Source: Trema orientale | Lineage: Eukaryota; Streptophyta; Magnoliopsida; Rosales; Cannabaceae | NCBI GenBank assembly: GCA_002914845.1 | Contig: JXTC01000011.1 | Span: 2,082,821-2,146,820 of the forward strand | Length of the DNA: 64,000 nt | Direction of reading: 5' to 3' | Part shown: piece by piece, positions 23,093 through 34,381 of the stretch | Layout of the letters: every line of letters begins with the position of its first letter | Position numbering within the stretch: position 1 is the first letter of the stretch | Position numbers and translations under genes: made by a program | The notes under the pieces: generated by a model | Databases searched by the model: none | What the model was told of the DNA's origin: nothing | What the model saw: the letters and a program-made list of their open reading frames with translations, nothing else

Positions 23093-24232
23093 AACCATTA
23101 TGATGATCTACTTGTACTTATTAGAGTCTTCTTTGTCTTTTTGTTTGGTCGATTAACATATATTTATCAATGGGACTTGATTTGATTTATTTATAGACAC
23201 CTAAAGCAAACATGAAAACATCCCAAAACGCATCATGGAAGGTCGGACATAAAGTCAGCATAAATTAAGGAATTAAACATAGCAATAGATTCTATGCCTA
23301 AAGCTACGGACGTGTAAATTCGTCCACATATTTGATAGTATAGTCTTGGTTTTGGTTTTCATCTTTCACCCTTGTTCCCTTTTGGCCAATTTGATTGCAC
23401 AGGCCATTTGTTTGCTTGTAACTTTTAGTCGTTAATCAACCCTTGGGGGAAAAATGCTTCTCAAATTTTTATTGCTTAAATAATGTAAAGCTATGGAATG
23501 TTGAATTTTGGGATGTGGGTATTTCCTGCCAGCTTCTTCCAGACTGGTGACTGTGAATTTGAAAACCTTATTTTCTTGGAAAGCAAACAGTACTATTAAC
23601 CCACCATTTTAGCTTTCACTTTCTAGCTAGATTCTTTCTCATTTTACTATACAATATCGATATCGAATATAACGCTAAATACTTCATACCAAAAATTTCA
23701 TATTAGGCATCTTTTGTCTAGAAAAATACAGAGGACGTGAACTTGTTGCAAAGCTCAAGTACTTTGGAACTTGCCAAACCATCATTGAATGTGAACATAT
23801 TTTGTCCGTTGATTGAATTTGTTTACAAAATCACGTTCCCTTAGATTTTCTGTAATTTGCTGGTCTGTCTAAAAATTGCCAAGGGATAATTTTTGTCTTT
23901 GCTTTTCAACTTTTGCTATACTTGCTAGAGCAAAATTTTTAATATTTTCCATATTGTACAAATTTATAAATTTGTAAAAAATGATCACCTTTGAGCTTTG
24001 TGAAATGTTAAAAGTTAGAAATTTAATAATCACTTCCTTTTTCATATCCTCATATTTACTTATTTTAAAAAAATATTAAAATGAAAAAAACTATTTAACC
24101 TAACGTGCGATCTATTAATTAAGTTAAATTCTTTTGCAACTATCATAGGAGTATATAACATAGTAAAACCTGTAAATTGCAATTCTCACATATTTAGGAA
24201 TATTGGCACATTGTAATTAATTTAATGCGAGT

Positions 24233-24279
24233 ATTATTAGATAACAAATTTTATTCAAAAAAAATTATTAGATAACAAA
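24233..24279 (+). mobile_element. 15-bp A-tailed insertion with 16-bp direct repeats
   Basis: ATTATTAGATAACAAA at 24233-24248 and again at 24264-24279 bracket TTTTATTCAAAAAAA. Replication slippage is an alternative explanation. Confidence 0.45.
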
Positions 24280-24399
24280 CAACATACATACAAGTGGATG
24301 CATAGATTATGCCATGTATTGCCGCTGTACAACTAAAGCCAAAATTCTTGCTTAGGATTTTGAAAGAAAACAAAATGAAAATATTGCAAGTACTTATGG

Positions 24400-24404
24400 N
24401 NNNN
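24400..24404. other. Assembly gap (5 N)
   Basis: Five unknown bases; true gap length is unknown. It lies next to the left arm of an inverted-repeat element, a plausible cause of the break. Confidence 0.98.
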
Positions 24405-24412
24405 TGTTTTGG

Positions 24413-25206
24413 GATGATAACATTAAAATGCCTCGATTTTTAATTTTTCTGCCAAAAAAAAAAATCCTAGCTTTTGAATGTCTATAAAATAATACTCTCA
24501 TTTTTAAATTTCTACAAAATAATACCTTGATTTTTGAATTTCTACAAAATAATATCTTCATTTTTGAATTCTACAAATTAATACTCTAACAATTAAAATT
24601 CTTGCAAATTAATACCCTAACATTTGAAATTCCTATAAATTTATAACCTTAATGCCCAATTAATTAATTTTAATAATAACAGGATAGTAGTAGCCATCAT
24701 CGACTTAATTAAAACTTATTGAATAATAATAAAATTTTCGAAAAATATTTGTAGTTAGTTTATTTCACTTTTCATTTAAAAAAGAAAACTAAAAAAATTT
24801 AGAACGAGAGGTAAAAATAATTAATTGTAAAAAAAAAAAAGAAATATGAGAGGTAAAAAAATTGTGTTTTTCTAGCAATTAACCAAAAAAAGTAGTTATA
24901 AAATAATTTCTGATAATATACTAATATCTAAACATTTTTAATAAATTAATGAGAGGTGTTTGCATCTTTTAATTTACTCATAGTATAAATATACAAAAAA
25001 AAAAAAAAAACTGAGGATATTAATTTTTAGAAATCGTAAATGTCAAGATATTAATTTGCAAAATTCAAAAATAAAGATATTAATTTACAAATTTCGTAAA
25101 TGTAAGGATTAATTTGCGGAATTTCAAAAATAAGATTAGTAATTTGCATGATTTCAAAAGATATGGTATTTTTTGGAAAAAAAAAGTTAAAACGATGATA
25201 TTTTTA
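24413..25206. mobile_element. Fold-back element with 30-bp modular arms
   Basis: The left arm contains at least five consecutive ~30-bp modules, TCTACAAAATAATACC plus TTGATTTTTGAATT (starts at 24481, 24511, 24541, ~24570, ~24600). The right arm (about 25010-25206) carries the same modules on the opposite strand (for example GCAAATTAATATCTTGACAT read in reverse). The spacer is AT-rich. Inverted arms made of short tandem units define fold-back-type elements. No coding sequence. Confidence 0.7.
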
Positions 25207-26412
25207 CATGATTAATCCTATTGTTTAATTGAAATAATTGATAACTTAGGGAGAAATTTATGTCTAAGAAAAGGGAAATAAAAATAAAAAAAATCAATGT
25301 GTGCCAAATTGGAAACAATGCATGGTCGGCAAAGTGAGACATATGGACCCATATTTTTTCTAATAAACAATTCCAAGTTTGATGCTCGTGTTTAAATAGG
25401 GACAAAATCCAACGGTCTCATATAGTCTTTTCAAAATTTAAAAGCATTAAGGAACTTAACAAAAAAAAAAATTAAATACTAGAACTAGGAAAAAAATCTC
25501 ATATTCTACTAAATTCTACGTGACAAATAAAAAAGATATATAATAAATAAGTGATACATCTGTCTTTTGCAATTGTTGGTTAGTTGTTTCAGCGGATCCC
25601 AAAAATCGAGTGCCAGAAGTGGAACCCGTCAAATGAAAGAAGAGCTCAAGCGAAGAAAGTAATGTAGTTAATTACCATGTTTTGTAATAAGATTATTAAA
25701 CGCAATATTATGTGTGACAATCATTCAATATTATCACATACAATAAAATAATGATGGACATTATTACTCTCATAACAAGTAGTCCAAAGAACAACACTGC
25801 AACATATATCATAAGTGGGACCTAAGAATCAAATTATCATAATGTAGTTAATTACTATAAATAATAGACGATCACTTGTGTTCCTTTTTTTTTTTTTGTT
25901 TTTTGTTTTTTTATAGTTGAGGTTAGGTTTGAGCTTTTAATGGAGAGTCAGATGAAACAGACATTCGACTAAATTGTAATGCAGGTTTTTGAAAAATTAA
26001 GTCACACACAGGCACAGTACGTAGTTCATTTATTCAAATTTCGTGGCATTAATTAGGAGTTTCAGGGTGTACTGTACACATGTTCTACTACTGTATACAT
26101 ATATTACCATGTTATCTTCCCCACCAAGTTACCAAATCTTCTGCAATAAATTACGGGACCATTCCATACCACATTGTCGTTTTTCTTTCTTCTTCTTTTT
26201 TTCATGTGGGTTCATTATTAATTTTATTTACATGTAAGGTAATGTAATAGGTGTTTCTATTTTTGGATGAATTATTTATTTACGTGTATAGTTGCAAGTT
26301 GGAAGCCAGTGAAGAGAGCAGAGAGGGCCTAATCTACCATCTACATTAGGTGGCCGTTTGAGAGCGGGGTCCATTATTCTGCATTTCAAAAAATTTGTGT
26401 CTGATTTGAAAT
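25207..26412. other. Intergenic region upstream of the ROP gene
   Basis: AT-rich with no supported gene. Distal promoter elements for the ROP gene may lie here but none was identified with confidence. Confidence 0.3.
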
Positions 26413-26420
26413 TTATATAG
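26413..26420 (+). promoter_or_regulatory. Probable TATA box of the ROP gene
   Basis: TTATATAG lies about 350 bp before the start codon. It would place the transcript start near 26445, just before a CT-repeat leader, a common arrangement in plant promoters. Confidence 0.5.
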
Positions 26421-26468
26421 AGGGACGAAAAAGTTCAGACTCGTTTGACTACAAACAACTACCACACA

Positions 26469-26469
<1 letters not shown>

Positions 26470-26503
<34 letters not shown>
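26470..26503 (+). repeat. (CT)n microsatellite in the ROP 5' leader
   Basis: About 17 CT dinucleotides in the predicted 5' UTR. Pyrimidine-rich leaders can influence expression; length is probably variable. Confidence 0.9.
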
Positions 26504-26506
<3 letters not shown>

Positions 26507-26767
26507 TAATATAATAAATCTTTTTTTCTTGAAACCAGAAGAAGAGGGTCTTTCTTCGTTTTGGCTTGGGTTTGCGTCTATATTCTCTCCACCTTCAAAG
26601 GTTTCTCTTTCCACTTCGCCTTCTTCTTTTGCACAACTTTTTCTTTCTTTTGAGCTCACTCCACATTAAAGATTCATATATATATATATATATATGCATC
26701 AGTGGTGTACTTAAAAGATAGCTACAGTTTGAGCAAGTTGTGGGGGTTGTTGGAGTGAGAGGAGATG

Positions 26768-29363
26768 ATGAGTGCTTCGAAGTTCATTAAATGTGTCACA
26801 GTTGGGGATGGAGCTGTTGGAAAGACCTGTATGCTCATTTGTTACACCAGCAACAAGTTCCCCACAGTGAGTTTTTCAACCCCATCTCAACAAATGTCCC
26901 TCTTTTTTCAAAATTTTGCGCACATTTCTTTCCCTTTGCGGATGTTTCAAAAGATTTTGTTTCTGGGTTCTTTCGATTTCTTCTTTCTTTGTCTTCTTTT
27001 TTGCTTCTCTTGCTCCTTTCCCATGTCCTCTCATTTGGGTATGTGTTTTCTGCTAAGAATTTTCTGTGTATTTATTGAGCGGAACAAATTTGTAGAAAAG
27101 GGTAATAAAGTCTAAACATTTTCGTGTGTATAGCTGTCGTTCTTCCCATCTTTTCTCTTTTAATACTTCTTTTTTTCTCTTTGGGGGGCAGGATTATATA
27201 CCGACGGTATTCGACAATTTCAGTGCAAATGTAGCTGTGGATGGGAGCATTGTCAACTTGGGACTATGGGACACTGCAGGTGAGAATAGTTCTTTAGACC
27301 CTGAAGCCTAAGTTCTCCTTGTCTGTCTTTTTTTTAATATATTTTTTTATTTTGTAAAGGGTTTGGGAAAGGGTCTTGTTTGGTTCTTGATTTCGTGGAA
27401 AATTTCTTTCCCTTTTGATTTAAAGGTCAAGAAGACTACAGTAGGTTGAGGCCTCTGAGTTACAGAGGTGCAGACGTGTTTGTGCTAGCTTTCTCTTTGA
27501 TTAGCAGAGCAAGCTATGAGAATGTTCTTAAAAAGGTACTGATTTTTTTGATAATTACTGTTTCTGGCTTTCTCTTTTGCTTATTTGTGTTTTTGCTAGT
27601 TTTGGTTATGCTGGAAAAAGTAAGTCATTTGTAACTGTTTAAAGCCGACATGGTGATTTTCTTTGCCCTTTAGTTTATATCGACTTGAAATTATAAAAAT
27701 GTGTCACCTTCCATATGATTATCATAGAGACTTTTGTTACTAATTAGGTCATACTAATGGGAATTTAACGTTTATTTTTTTGTTTTCTCAGTGGATGCCT
27801 GAACTTCGTCGATTTGCCCCTAATGTACCAATTGTTCTTGTTGGAACAAAACTAGGTAAGCAATAATTTAGCATGTACTTCTTTTCACCAAGTGTATTTT
27901 CTTTTAATAACAAAGTTCGGAGTATTATTAAACTGACGTCCTTTATCTGTGTTGTAGATCTTCGTGATGATAGGGGTTATCTAGCTGATCATGTGGGATC
28001 TAATGCCATAACATCTGCTCAGGTATATCTGCTTGTTTAACTTTTTCCCTATTTGGGAATCTCTTTTGAGGAAGGTTTTTCGGTTTTATGTTTGATAAGA
28101 AGGAGCTCAAACATATGCTTATGAAACAGGGAGAGGAGCTGAGGAAGCAAATTGGTGCTGCAGCTTATATTGAGTGCAGCTCAAAGACTCAGCAGGTATA
28201 AAACTTAGAAGAGTTCAAGTTTTCAGCAGAAAACTCTTTTTAACTTAATAATGCAGTTGGTGCTGATTTTCATGTATCGTTAATACTGAAAATGAAACTC
28301 TTCTTGATTGTTAAGAACGTCAAGGCTGTTTTTGATACTGCTATTAAGGTTGTTCTTCAACCTCAAAGAAGAAAGGAGATGGCCAGGAAGAAAAGGCATA
28401 GACGATCTGGTTGCTCGATTGCGTGAGTACTTCCACTATTTCTTTTTGATGTTTCTTTGTTGCGCAAATGTACTGCTGTCATGAATTGAGTAACCATCAC
28501 CAGATTGGTATTTGCTGATTGATAGCTTATTTAGAAGCTAAAATTTTTGTTAGAAGAGATTAGAGACTTCTAATTAAGAAAAGTATGTGATGATAACATG
28601 AGGAGGTCCATGTCATGATGATATCTCCAGACAAATGAATTGAGTACTAATGGGAGACCAGCCTCAACTTAATGAGTGGTGTAATTCAGATTAAAACAGA
28701 AAGAATGCGTAGCAGTAGTACATTGTTGGGGACTTGGGAGAAGAAGGCATTCAAGAAAAGGAAAGAAATAAATGCATGGTTTATTTTCATGAATTTCAAT
28801 TAAGGTTGCAACACATGGTGATTTGGAAAGAAATAAGTGTCATGCCTATGAGAGGTAAAAGATGCTTCTCTTCCTTGCAACACATAACGACGGATAACAT
28901 GTTTTGTTGTCCTGACTTAAGCCAAAGCTCTGCTTTGGACTGGGACCTCAATAGGAATAGTATGGGGTAGGACTATAGGTGGGATCGGAATCGTGCTATC
29001 AAATCCGGGCATGTGAGCAATGTCAGTTTGAGACAAAAAAGAAAATTATGTGTGTGGTTCTTTACTGTTCTGAACTTTTAAGACTATTCTTTAGAGTTGA
29101 ACTTGAAAGCTTTTAGTCAATCTTACGTCAGCTTTTTCTGAACCAAATTAATCTGAGGGCTTTGAGCTTTATTGTCATGATCATGTACTCTACACATTCA
29201 CATATATAATTGACCTGAAGATACTCCCAAATGAGATGTTAACTACAATGTTGACTGCTTCAGAAGTGTTAATATGATTTCTATCTGTCATTTGGTTCGT
29301 GATCTCAAAAATTCATGTTCTCCTAACTGCAGGAGCCTGGTCTGTGGAGGCTGCGTGGCTTAG
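26768..29363 (+). CDS. Type II ROP/RAC small GTPase, 209 aa, 8 exons
   Basis: Plant Rho GTPase switch acting at the plasma membrane in polarity, hormone and defence signalling. Exons are 26768-26866, 27192-27279, 27426-27535, 27792-27855, 27958-28022, 28130-28195, 28316-28422 and 29333-29363. Two ATGs are adjacent (26765 and 26768); the second gives the family start [10 protein letters not shown] boxes are intact: GDGAVGKT (13-20), YIPTVFDNF (35-43), DTAGQ (60-64), TKLD (118-121), SSKTQ (159-163). The end has a polybasic KKRHRR, then [14 protein letters not shown], with no CaaX box. This is the GC-CG lipidation box of type II ROPs, closest in memory to Arabidopsis RAC7/ROP9. A 910-bp last intron splits this box; its retention gives a stop right after GCSIA. 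Confidence 0.95.
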
Positions 29364-31521
29364 GACGCACTAAAGCCAGGGTAGATGAATTTCACTCACC
29401 TTTTGAATGGAAATATTGGTTTGTAGTTTTGGGGGGTTTCAACAAGGGTTGATTACTGATAGCTAATGTGTTCTTTTGAGTGCATTTTAGTTTTGACAAA
29501 GTTTGCACCAGAGGGTAGTGAAGGGAATTGTTCATTCTCTAATGTACTTTTACTGGGTAAATTGTGTCTGAACATATATGGTTTCTGCTGAAGTAGTAGT
29601 ATGACTTTCTCGCTGTGTATCCAATATGTCTTGTAATTTTCTTGGTGCCCTTGAGCTAATGGAATTGTTGCTTGGTTTCAAGTATCATTAACGGTGATAA
29701 TGAATATTGATTTTCACCTAGTCATAAACTGATTAGTAAAATTGAGTTCTTAAATCATGATTGGTTAATTTCGCAGTTGACATGTGAATATATGTAGTTG
29801 GCTAAAACGAGTTGCGATGAACGTGATCGAGATACGTAACATTGGTAGCAAGCCGTGTGTTTGATTTGGTCATATGGTGGTGTTTGCGGAACAAGAACTC
29901 AAGATGGTTTGGTTATGAACTTCTAAATGGTAAAATTGATCCTAACACATGTACAATTTGTCTCCTTCAATAAAGCCTTTGTGTACAACAAATTAATTAT
30001 CCAGTTTCCCAACTCTTAAACCACAATTTTGGTCACAAATCAGAAAGAAATAATGTGTCTGCTCAAAGAAGAGAATATTTCCTATACTACTGAAGCAAAT
30101 CCAACACAATAGTTTATAATGGCACTGCAACAACTTCAAAAGGGTGGTCAAAGAGCAGAAAGTGAAAACTAAACCACCCCCATAAATTCCATCTGAGAGA
30201 AGTGAAAGATTTACCCCAGCTATCAATGATTCCAGTTTACCCAAAAAGATTGAGACAAATCAATGATCTAACCTGGAAAGTAATTTTCTTTTGCTGTGGA
30301 AAAATAAAGGACAAACTAATGAATGAGAACTGGAACAATTAGATGGATCATAATGGCTTGGAGGGCAGCTTCCACTCCCTTGTGTCTCTTCTTCTATAGG
30401 CAGGAGAAAAGGACAGTATTTATGTTGAAGGGGTCCTATCTGATGATTCTGGTTTGCACAAAGGTCGGTTTTCCTTCCTCTTTATTACTACTACCAACCC
30501 ACAAAATTTTGGATATGCGAGATCAAGCCTCTATGGCATGTTATCAGTAATTCTAGAAACATCAATATTTTATATTAAAATTTTTTTTAAAATTATGTGG
30601 TTAAAAATGATGTCATATTATTATTGTAAATTTTTAGTGTAAAATTTTGGTGTTTCAATTATTTTTATTTAAAGGTTTTGCTTGCGTTTTATTTATTAAT
30701 AGCCTTTCACTCAGTCTTTCACTTAGTTATCTTGGACTGACACATTAGGAGTTACTCAAGTTAGGACCTGCCAAGTGTCTTTGATTTCATGTCGTACCTG
30801 TAAAATGGCACGTTTGTATAGAAGAGGCATCTTTGTTTGGATGCCGAGAAACAAATATTCTATGATAAGATTTTACTCTTTGATGTTGGTGGTTCATGTC
30901 AAATTCTACTTTCTTAAAAGTGTGCGGATATTTGTTGAAACTATTAAAGTTAAAAAAAATAGCAGAAGATCATATAAACATTGTGAATTGTTAATTAGGA
31001 TGGTGATTGGAGTGTGCAATATTATTTTGTTACGCTCATGCTATAATCTAGAACATAGAATAAAAATCCTCCTCTAATACAATGTTATTTATTATATCTC
31101 AAATATAGCATTATAATATAATCTTAAATTTAAAATATTAAAATCCACTCTTTCTAATGATCAATTATTTATAAATCAGAGCATCCTTGCATTTTTCCTT
31201 TTTCTTTTTTCTTTTTTTTGATAGTCAATTCTAAATTTATTAATTGGTAAACAACAGAAATTAAAAATAGTATTTTCATTGGAAATTATTCTTATCTACC
31301 ATTTATTGTTTACAGTCAAATATAATATTAGCAATAGTATTTTCACTAGAGATTGTTCTTACAAGAATTTTCTTTTTCTTTTTTATAAAAAGAATTTTCT
31401 TTTTTGAAGTAATAAGAATAGCAATAGTTTCTAGATTTGAAAAAAGAATTATATTTTCCCTTCAAAAAAGAAAAACACAATTTATATTTTATAAATTTCA
31501 GCATATACATACAAAAATAAA
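29364..31521. other. ROP 3' UTR and intergenic sequence
   Basis: The first few hundred bases are probably the ROP 3' UTR. After that the DNA becomes AT-rich. Short open frames in 29990-31080 have no family features and are not called genes. Confidence 0.35.
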
Positions 31522-31529
31522 TATATAAA
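31522..31529 (+). promoter_or_regulatory. Probable TATA box of the CDKF gene
   Basis: TATATAAA about 200 bp upstream of the CDKF start codon. The 5' leader after about 31560 contains no ATG before 31731. Confidence 0.45.
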
Positions 31530-31730
31530 CAGACGAATGAAAAATGAAAAATGAGAAAAAGAATTTCGAAATAGAGGCATTTAGGTAATTTTGCACAGCA
31601 ATTGCTCTCTCAGTCTCGACTCTCTACAAAGCTCTATTCATCAGTATTTACCATCGTCGTCCTCATCGTTGAAGCTCCCAAAACCGGCTCCTCCGTTCCA
31701 GATACTCGTACGGCGATCATCCATTCCGAC

Positions 31731-33570
31731 ATGGACCCTCCACCGCCCAAGAGCTGGAGCATCCATACCCGACCCGAAATCATCCAGAAGTACGAGATCC
31801 TAGAACGGGTCGGATCCGGGGCCTACTCCGACGTTTACCGGGCCCGCCGACTCTCCGACGGCCTCATCGTGGCGCTGAAGGAGGTCCACGACTACCAGTC
31901 GGCCTTCCGAGAGATCGAGGCCCTCCAAGTCCTCCAGAGCTCCCCGAACGTCGTCGTTTTGCACGACTACTTCTGGCGCGAGGACGAGGACGCCGTCCTC
32001 GTCTTGGAGTTTCTGAGGACCGATTTGGCCTCGGTCATCAGGGAGGCCAAGAAGAGAGAAGATGGCGGAATTGGGCTTGGCGAGCTCAAGAGGTGGATTC
32101 TGCAGATTCTCTCTGGGGTTGACGCGTGTCACCGGAGCATGATCGTCCACCGGGATTTGAAGCCCAGCAATTTGTTGATCTCTGATGATGGAGTTCTCAA
32201 GTTGGCCGATTTTGGGCAGGTGAGTTTTGGTGTAAATTTGCTTTTTTCGCTTTGTTTGATCGAGTATTTGGTGGTATTTTTCGCTATTTCATTTGTTGGG
32301 TTTTGTCTAATTTTCTGATTTGGGTGAAGAAAGTATCAGTTTTGAGTTGGTATTTTATTAGTTTCTAATGGTTGTTTTTGGAATATTCTTTTGCATTGAG
32401 TATCGTAATGTGAAGTAACGGTTTTCGTGAGAGATGCTTTAAATTATGTGTTTATCAATGGTTTGATTGTACAGCATTGAGGTCACTACTTGAGTGTCAT
32501 CTTACCTTTGGGAGGTTCCTTTCAAAAGTTTTACGTGGTTAATGGCTTACACAAAGATTGGAATAGAGTAGATTGCAAGGCTATTGTTGTTGTTAATTTT
32601 TGGAGAAGTGAATGTTTGATTTGAACTTTGACCCTGTTAGCAGGCTAGGATACTCATGGAGTCTGGATATGTTCCTAGTGGTGAGAACCCCTTAAACGAG
32701 GCAGATTCCATTGTTCAGCAGCCCCATGGAGTAACCCCTGAAACGGGTAGTTCGTATCAAGAAAGCTATAGAAGTCCAGAGCGAGAGCATGGAACAAGTA
32801 TTGGCAAAGAAGAATATTTTAGAGTGTTAGATGAGATAAAGGCTAAAGAATTGGAGAAGGAGACAAACATTCAGGATGGAGATACATCTTGTCAAGCCAC
32901 TTGCACAACAAGCGATATAGACGTGGATCCGTTCAAAGGTTCTTATTCTTATGAGGCAGAGGATGTTGGAGACGACAGACAAGGTGGTTGTCTCACTTCT
33001 TGTGTTGGAACTCGTTGGTTCAGAGCCCCTGAGCTTATCTTTGGATCGACAGACTATGGCTTAGAGGTTGATCTCTGGTCATTAGGGTGCATTTTCGCTG
33101 AGCTTTTCACCCTGCAACCGCTTTTTCCGGGAACAGCTGATATCGATCAGCTGAGCAGGATTATCAATGTTTTAGGGAACTTAACTGAGGAAGTGTGGCC
33201 GGGCTGTGTTAAACTCCCTGACTACAAGATAATTTCCTTCAGCAAGGTGGAAAATCCCATTGGTTTAGAAGCCTGCCTTCCTAATCGTTTACCTGAGGAG
33301 ATTTCTATAGTTAAAAGACTCGTTTGTTATGACCCAGCTAGTAGAGCTACAGCAATGGAGTTGCTTCAAGACAAGTATTTCAGTGAAGAGCCGCTACCGG
33401 TTCCGTTGTCCGGACTTCGTGTTCCTTTGACCAAAAATGGACAAGATGAGGAGGATTCTCCTGGTGGTTGGCGTGATTACAATGAAATGGGTTCAGATTC
33501 TGATTTTGATGACTTCGGCTCTGTGAATGTTACCACCACAAATACTGGTTTTTCCATTCGGTTTTCGTGA
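31731..33570 (+). CDS. CDKF;1: CDKF;1-type CDK-activating kinase, 471 aa, 2 exons
   Basis: Plant-specific kinase that phosphorylates the T-loop of CDKD kinases and so feeds CDK and RNA polymerase II CTD phosphorylation. Exons are 31731-32219 and 32644-33570. The first ATG gives MDPPPPKSWSIHTRPE. Features are the glycine loop GSGAYSDVY (28-36), VALK with Lys50, HRDLKPSN (140-147, catalytic Asp142), DFGQ (160-163), and then about 120 mostly polar, acidic residues before the T-loop VGTRWFRAPE (Thr286). The long insertion between DFG and T-loop and the DFGQAR motif are hallmarks of CDKF. The C-lobe has VDLWSLGC and YDPASRATAMELL. The exon 2 acceptor is a TAGCAG (NAGNAG) site. The first is usable in frame and would add one Gln. 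Confidence 0.95.
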
Positions 33571-34381
33571 GCTCAAAGGGCGTTGGGATACTTCTCTCTT
33601 TTTATATCGTTCAATTTTTCCTTTGGATATTCTTTGGCAAATCACAGACCCAGTTTGCTTAGATATCCTGTTTCAAGCCCGAGAGACTTTCACTATAATG
33701 AGATACTTATTTTGTTTCTTGTTTTCCTTTTTTTTTTTTTTTTTTTGAGAGAGTATTTCGGTCCCTTTTCTTTGGGTTTCTTTTCTTTTTTTTCCCCTCC
33801 TCGGGAGAGGTATTCAAGTTGTAATTGCCTTAATTGCAAATGACTATTGAAGATACTGCTTAATGTGTTGACACTTGACAGAGCTATTATTGGCTTCCAC
33901 TCTCACACACTGAGGCTCTAATAACAGCACCAATCCAATAAACTCAATTCAGTCTAGAAAGCTTGTAAATGCAGTAAAATGCTGAATGCTCCTCGGTGTG
34001 AACAAATGTATGGTAACATTCCCCACCCACCCCCAGTATCAGACTGATTAAATAGAGCTATCGCTTTCTATTCATTTGGACAAGATAAAATTAAACCTTA
34101 AAATTGCACGTGACATCACCCAGGCTAAAATGCTCAAACTCGATGCAAACAAATCCGTGCAGGGTGAGTAAATCTTGTACGGGCTTGTCCATGATACCAA
34201 GAAAACCTTCCTCTTCTCTAATTATATGCACCACTCTCACTATGCGTATGTTCCATCGAATCTAAAGGAACTGCCGCTTTTGAGTATTAACGTGATAAGT
34301 ATATAATTTCCTAGAAGACTAAGTTGACAACTTTTCAGACCAATCACCGAGTAGGTATCTGGCAGTTTGACGCTTTTTTCT
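33571..34381. other. Convergent 3' region between CDKF and the glucose transporter
   Basis: Holds the 3' UTRs of two genes that point toward each other. It contains a poly(T) run at about 33729-33746. No further gene is seen. Confidence 0.5.

Larger units (their letters stand above)
21766..24399. other. Gene-poor AT-rich region with three micro-insertions
   Basis: No gene is supported. Three short A- or T-rich inserts, each bracketed by direct repeats, are listed separately. A stretch near 22375-22470 has a B-box-like GGTCTGAATCC on the minus strand but no convincing SINE. Confidence 0.35.

Noticed and set aside
28734-28970. 78-codon frame in the last ROP intron
   Set aside because: No recognisable motif; lies inside a well-supported intron.
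29993-31080. Several 60-100 codon frames between ROP and CDKF
   Set aside because: Composition and lack of motifs fit chance frames in intergenic DNA.
31602-31730. Possible N-terminal extension of the CDKF kinase in the same frame
   Set aside because: The frame is open but begins with TTG, not ATG. The first ATG of the leader is 31731, which gives the family N-terminus.
31800-32150. 116-codon minus-strand frame opposite CDKF exon 1
   Set aside because: A shadow of the GC-rich kinase exon; no family features and no splice or promoter support.
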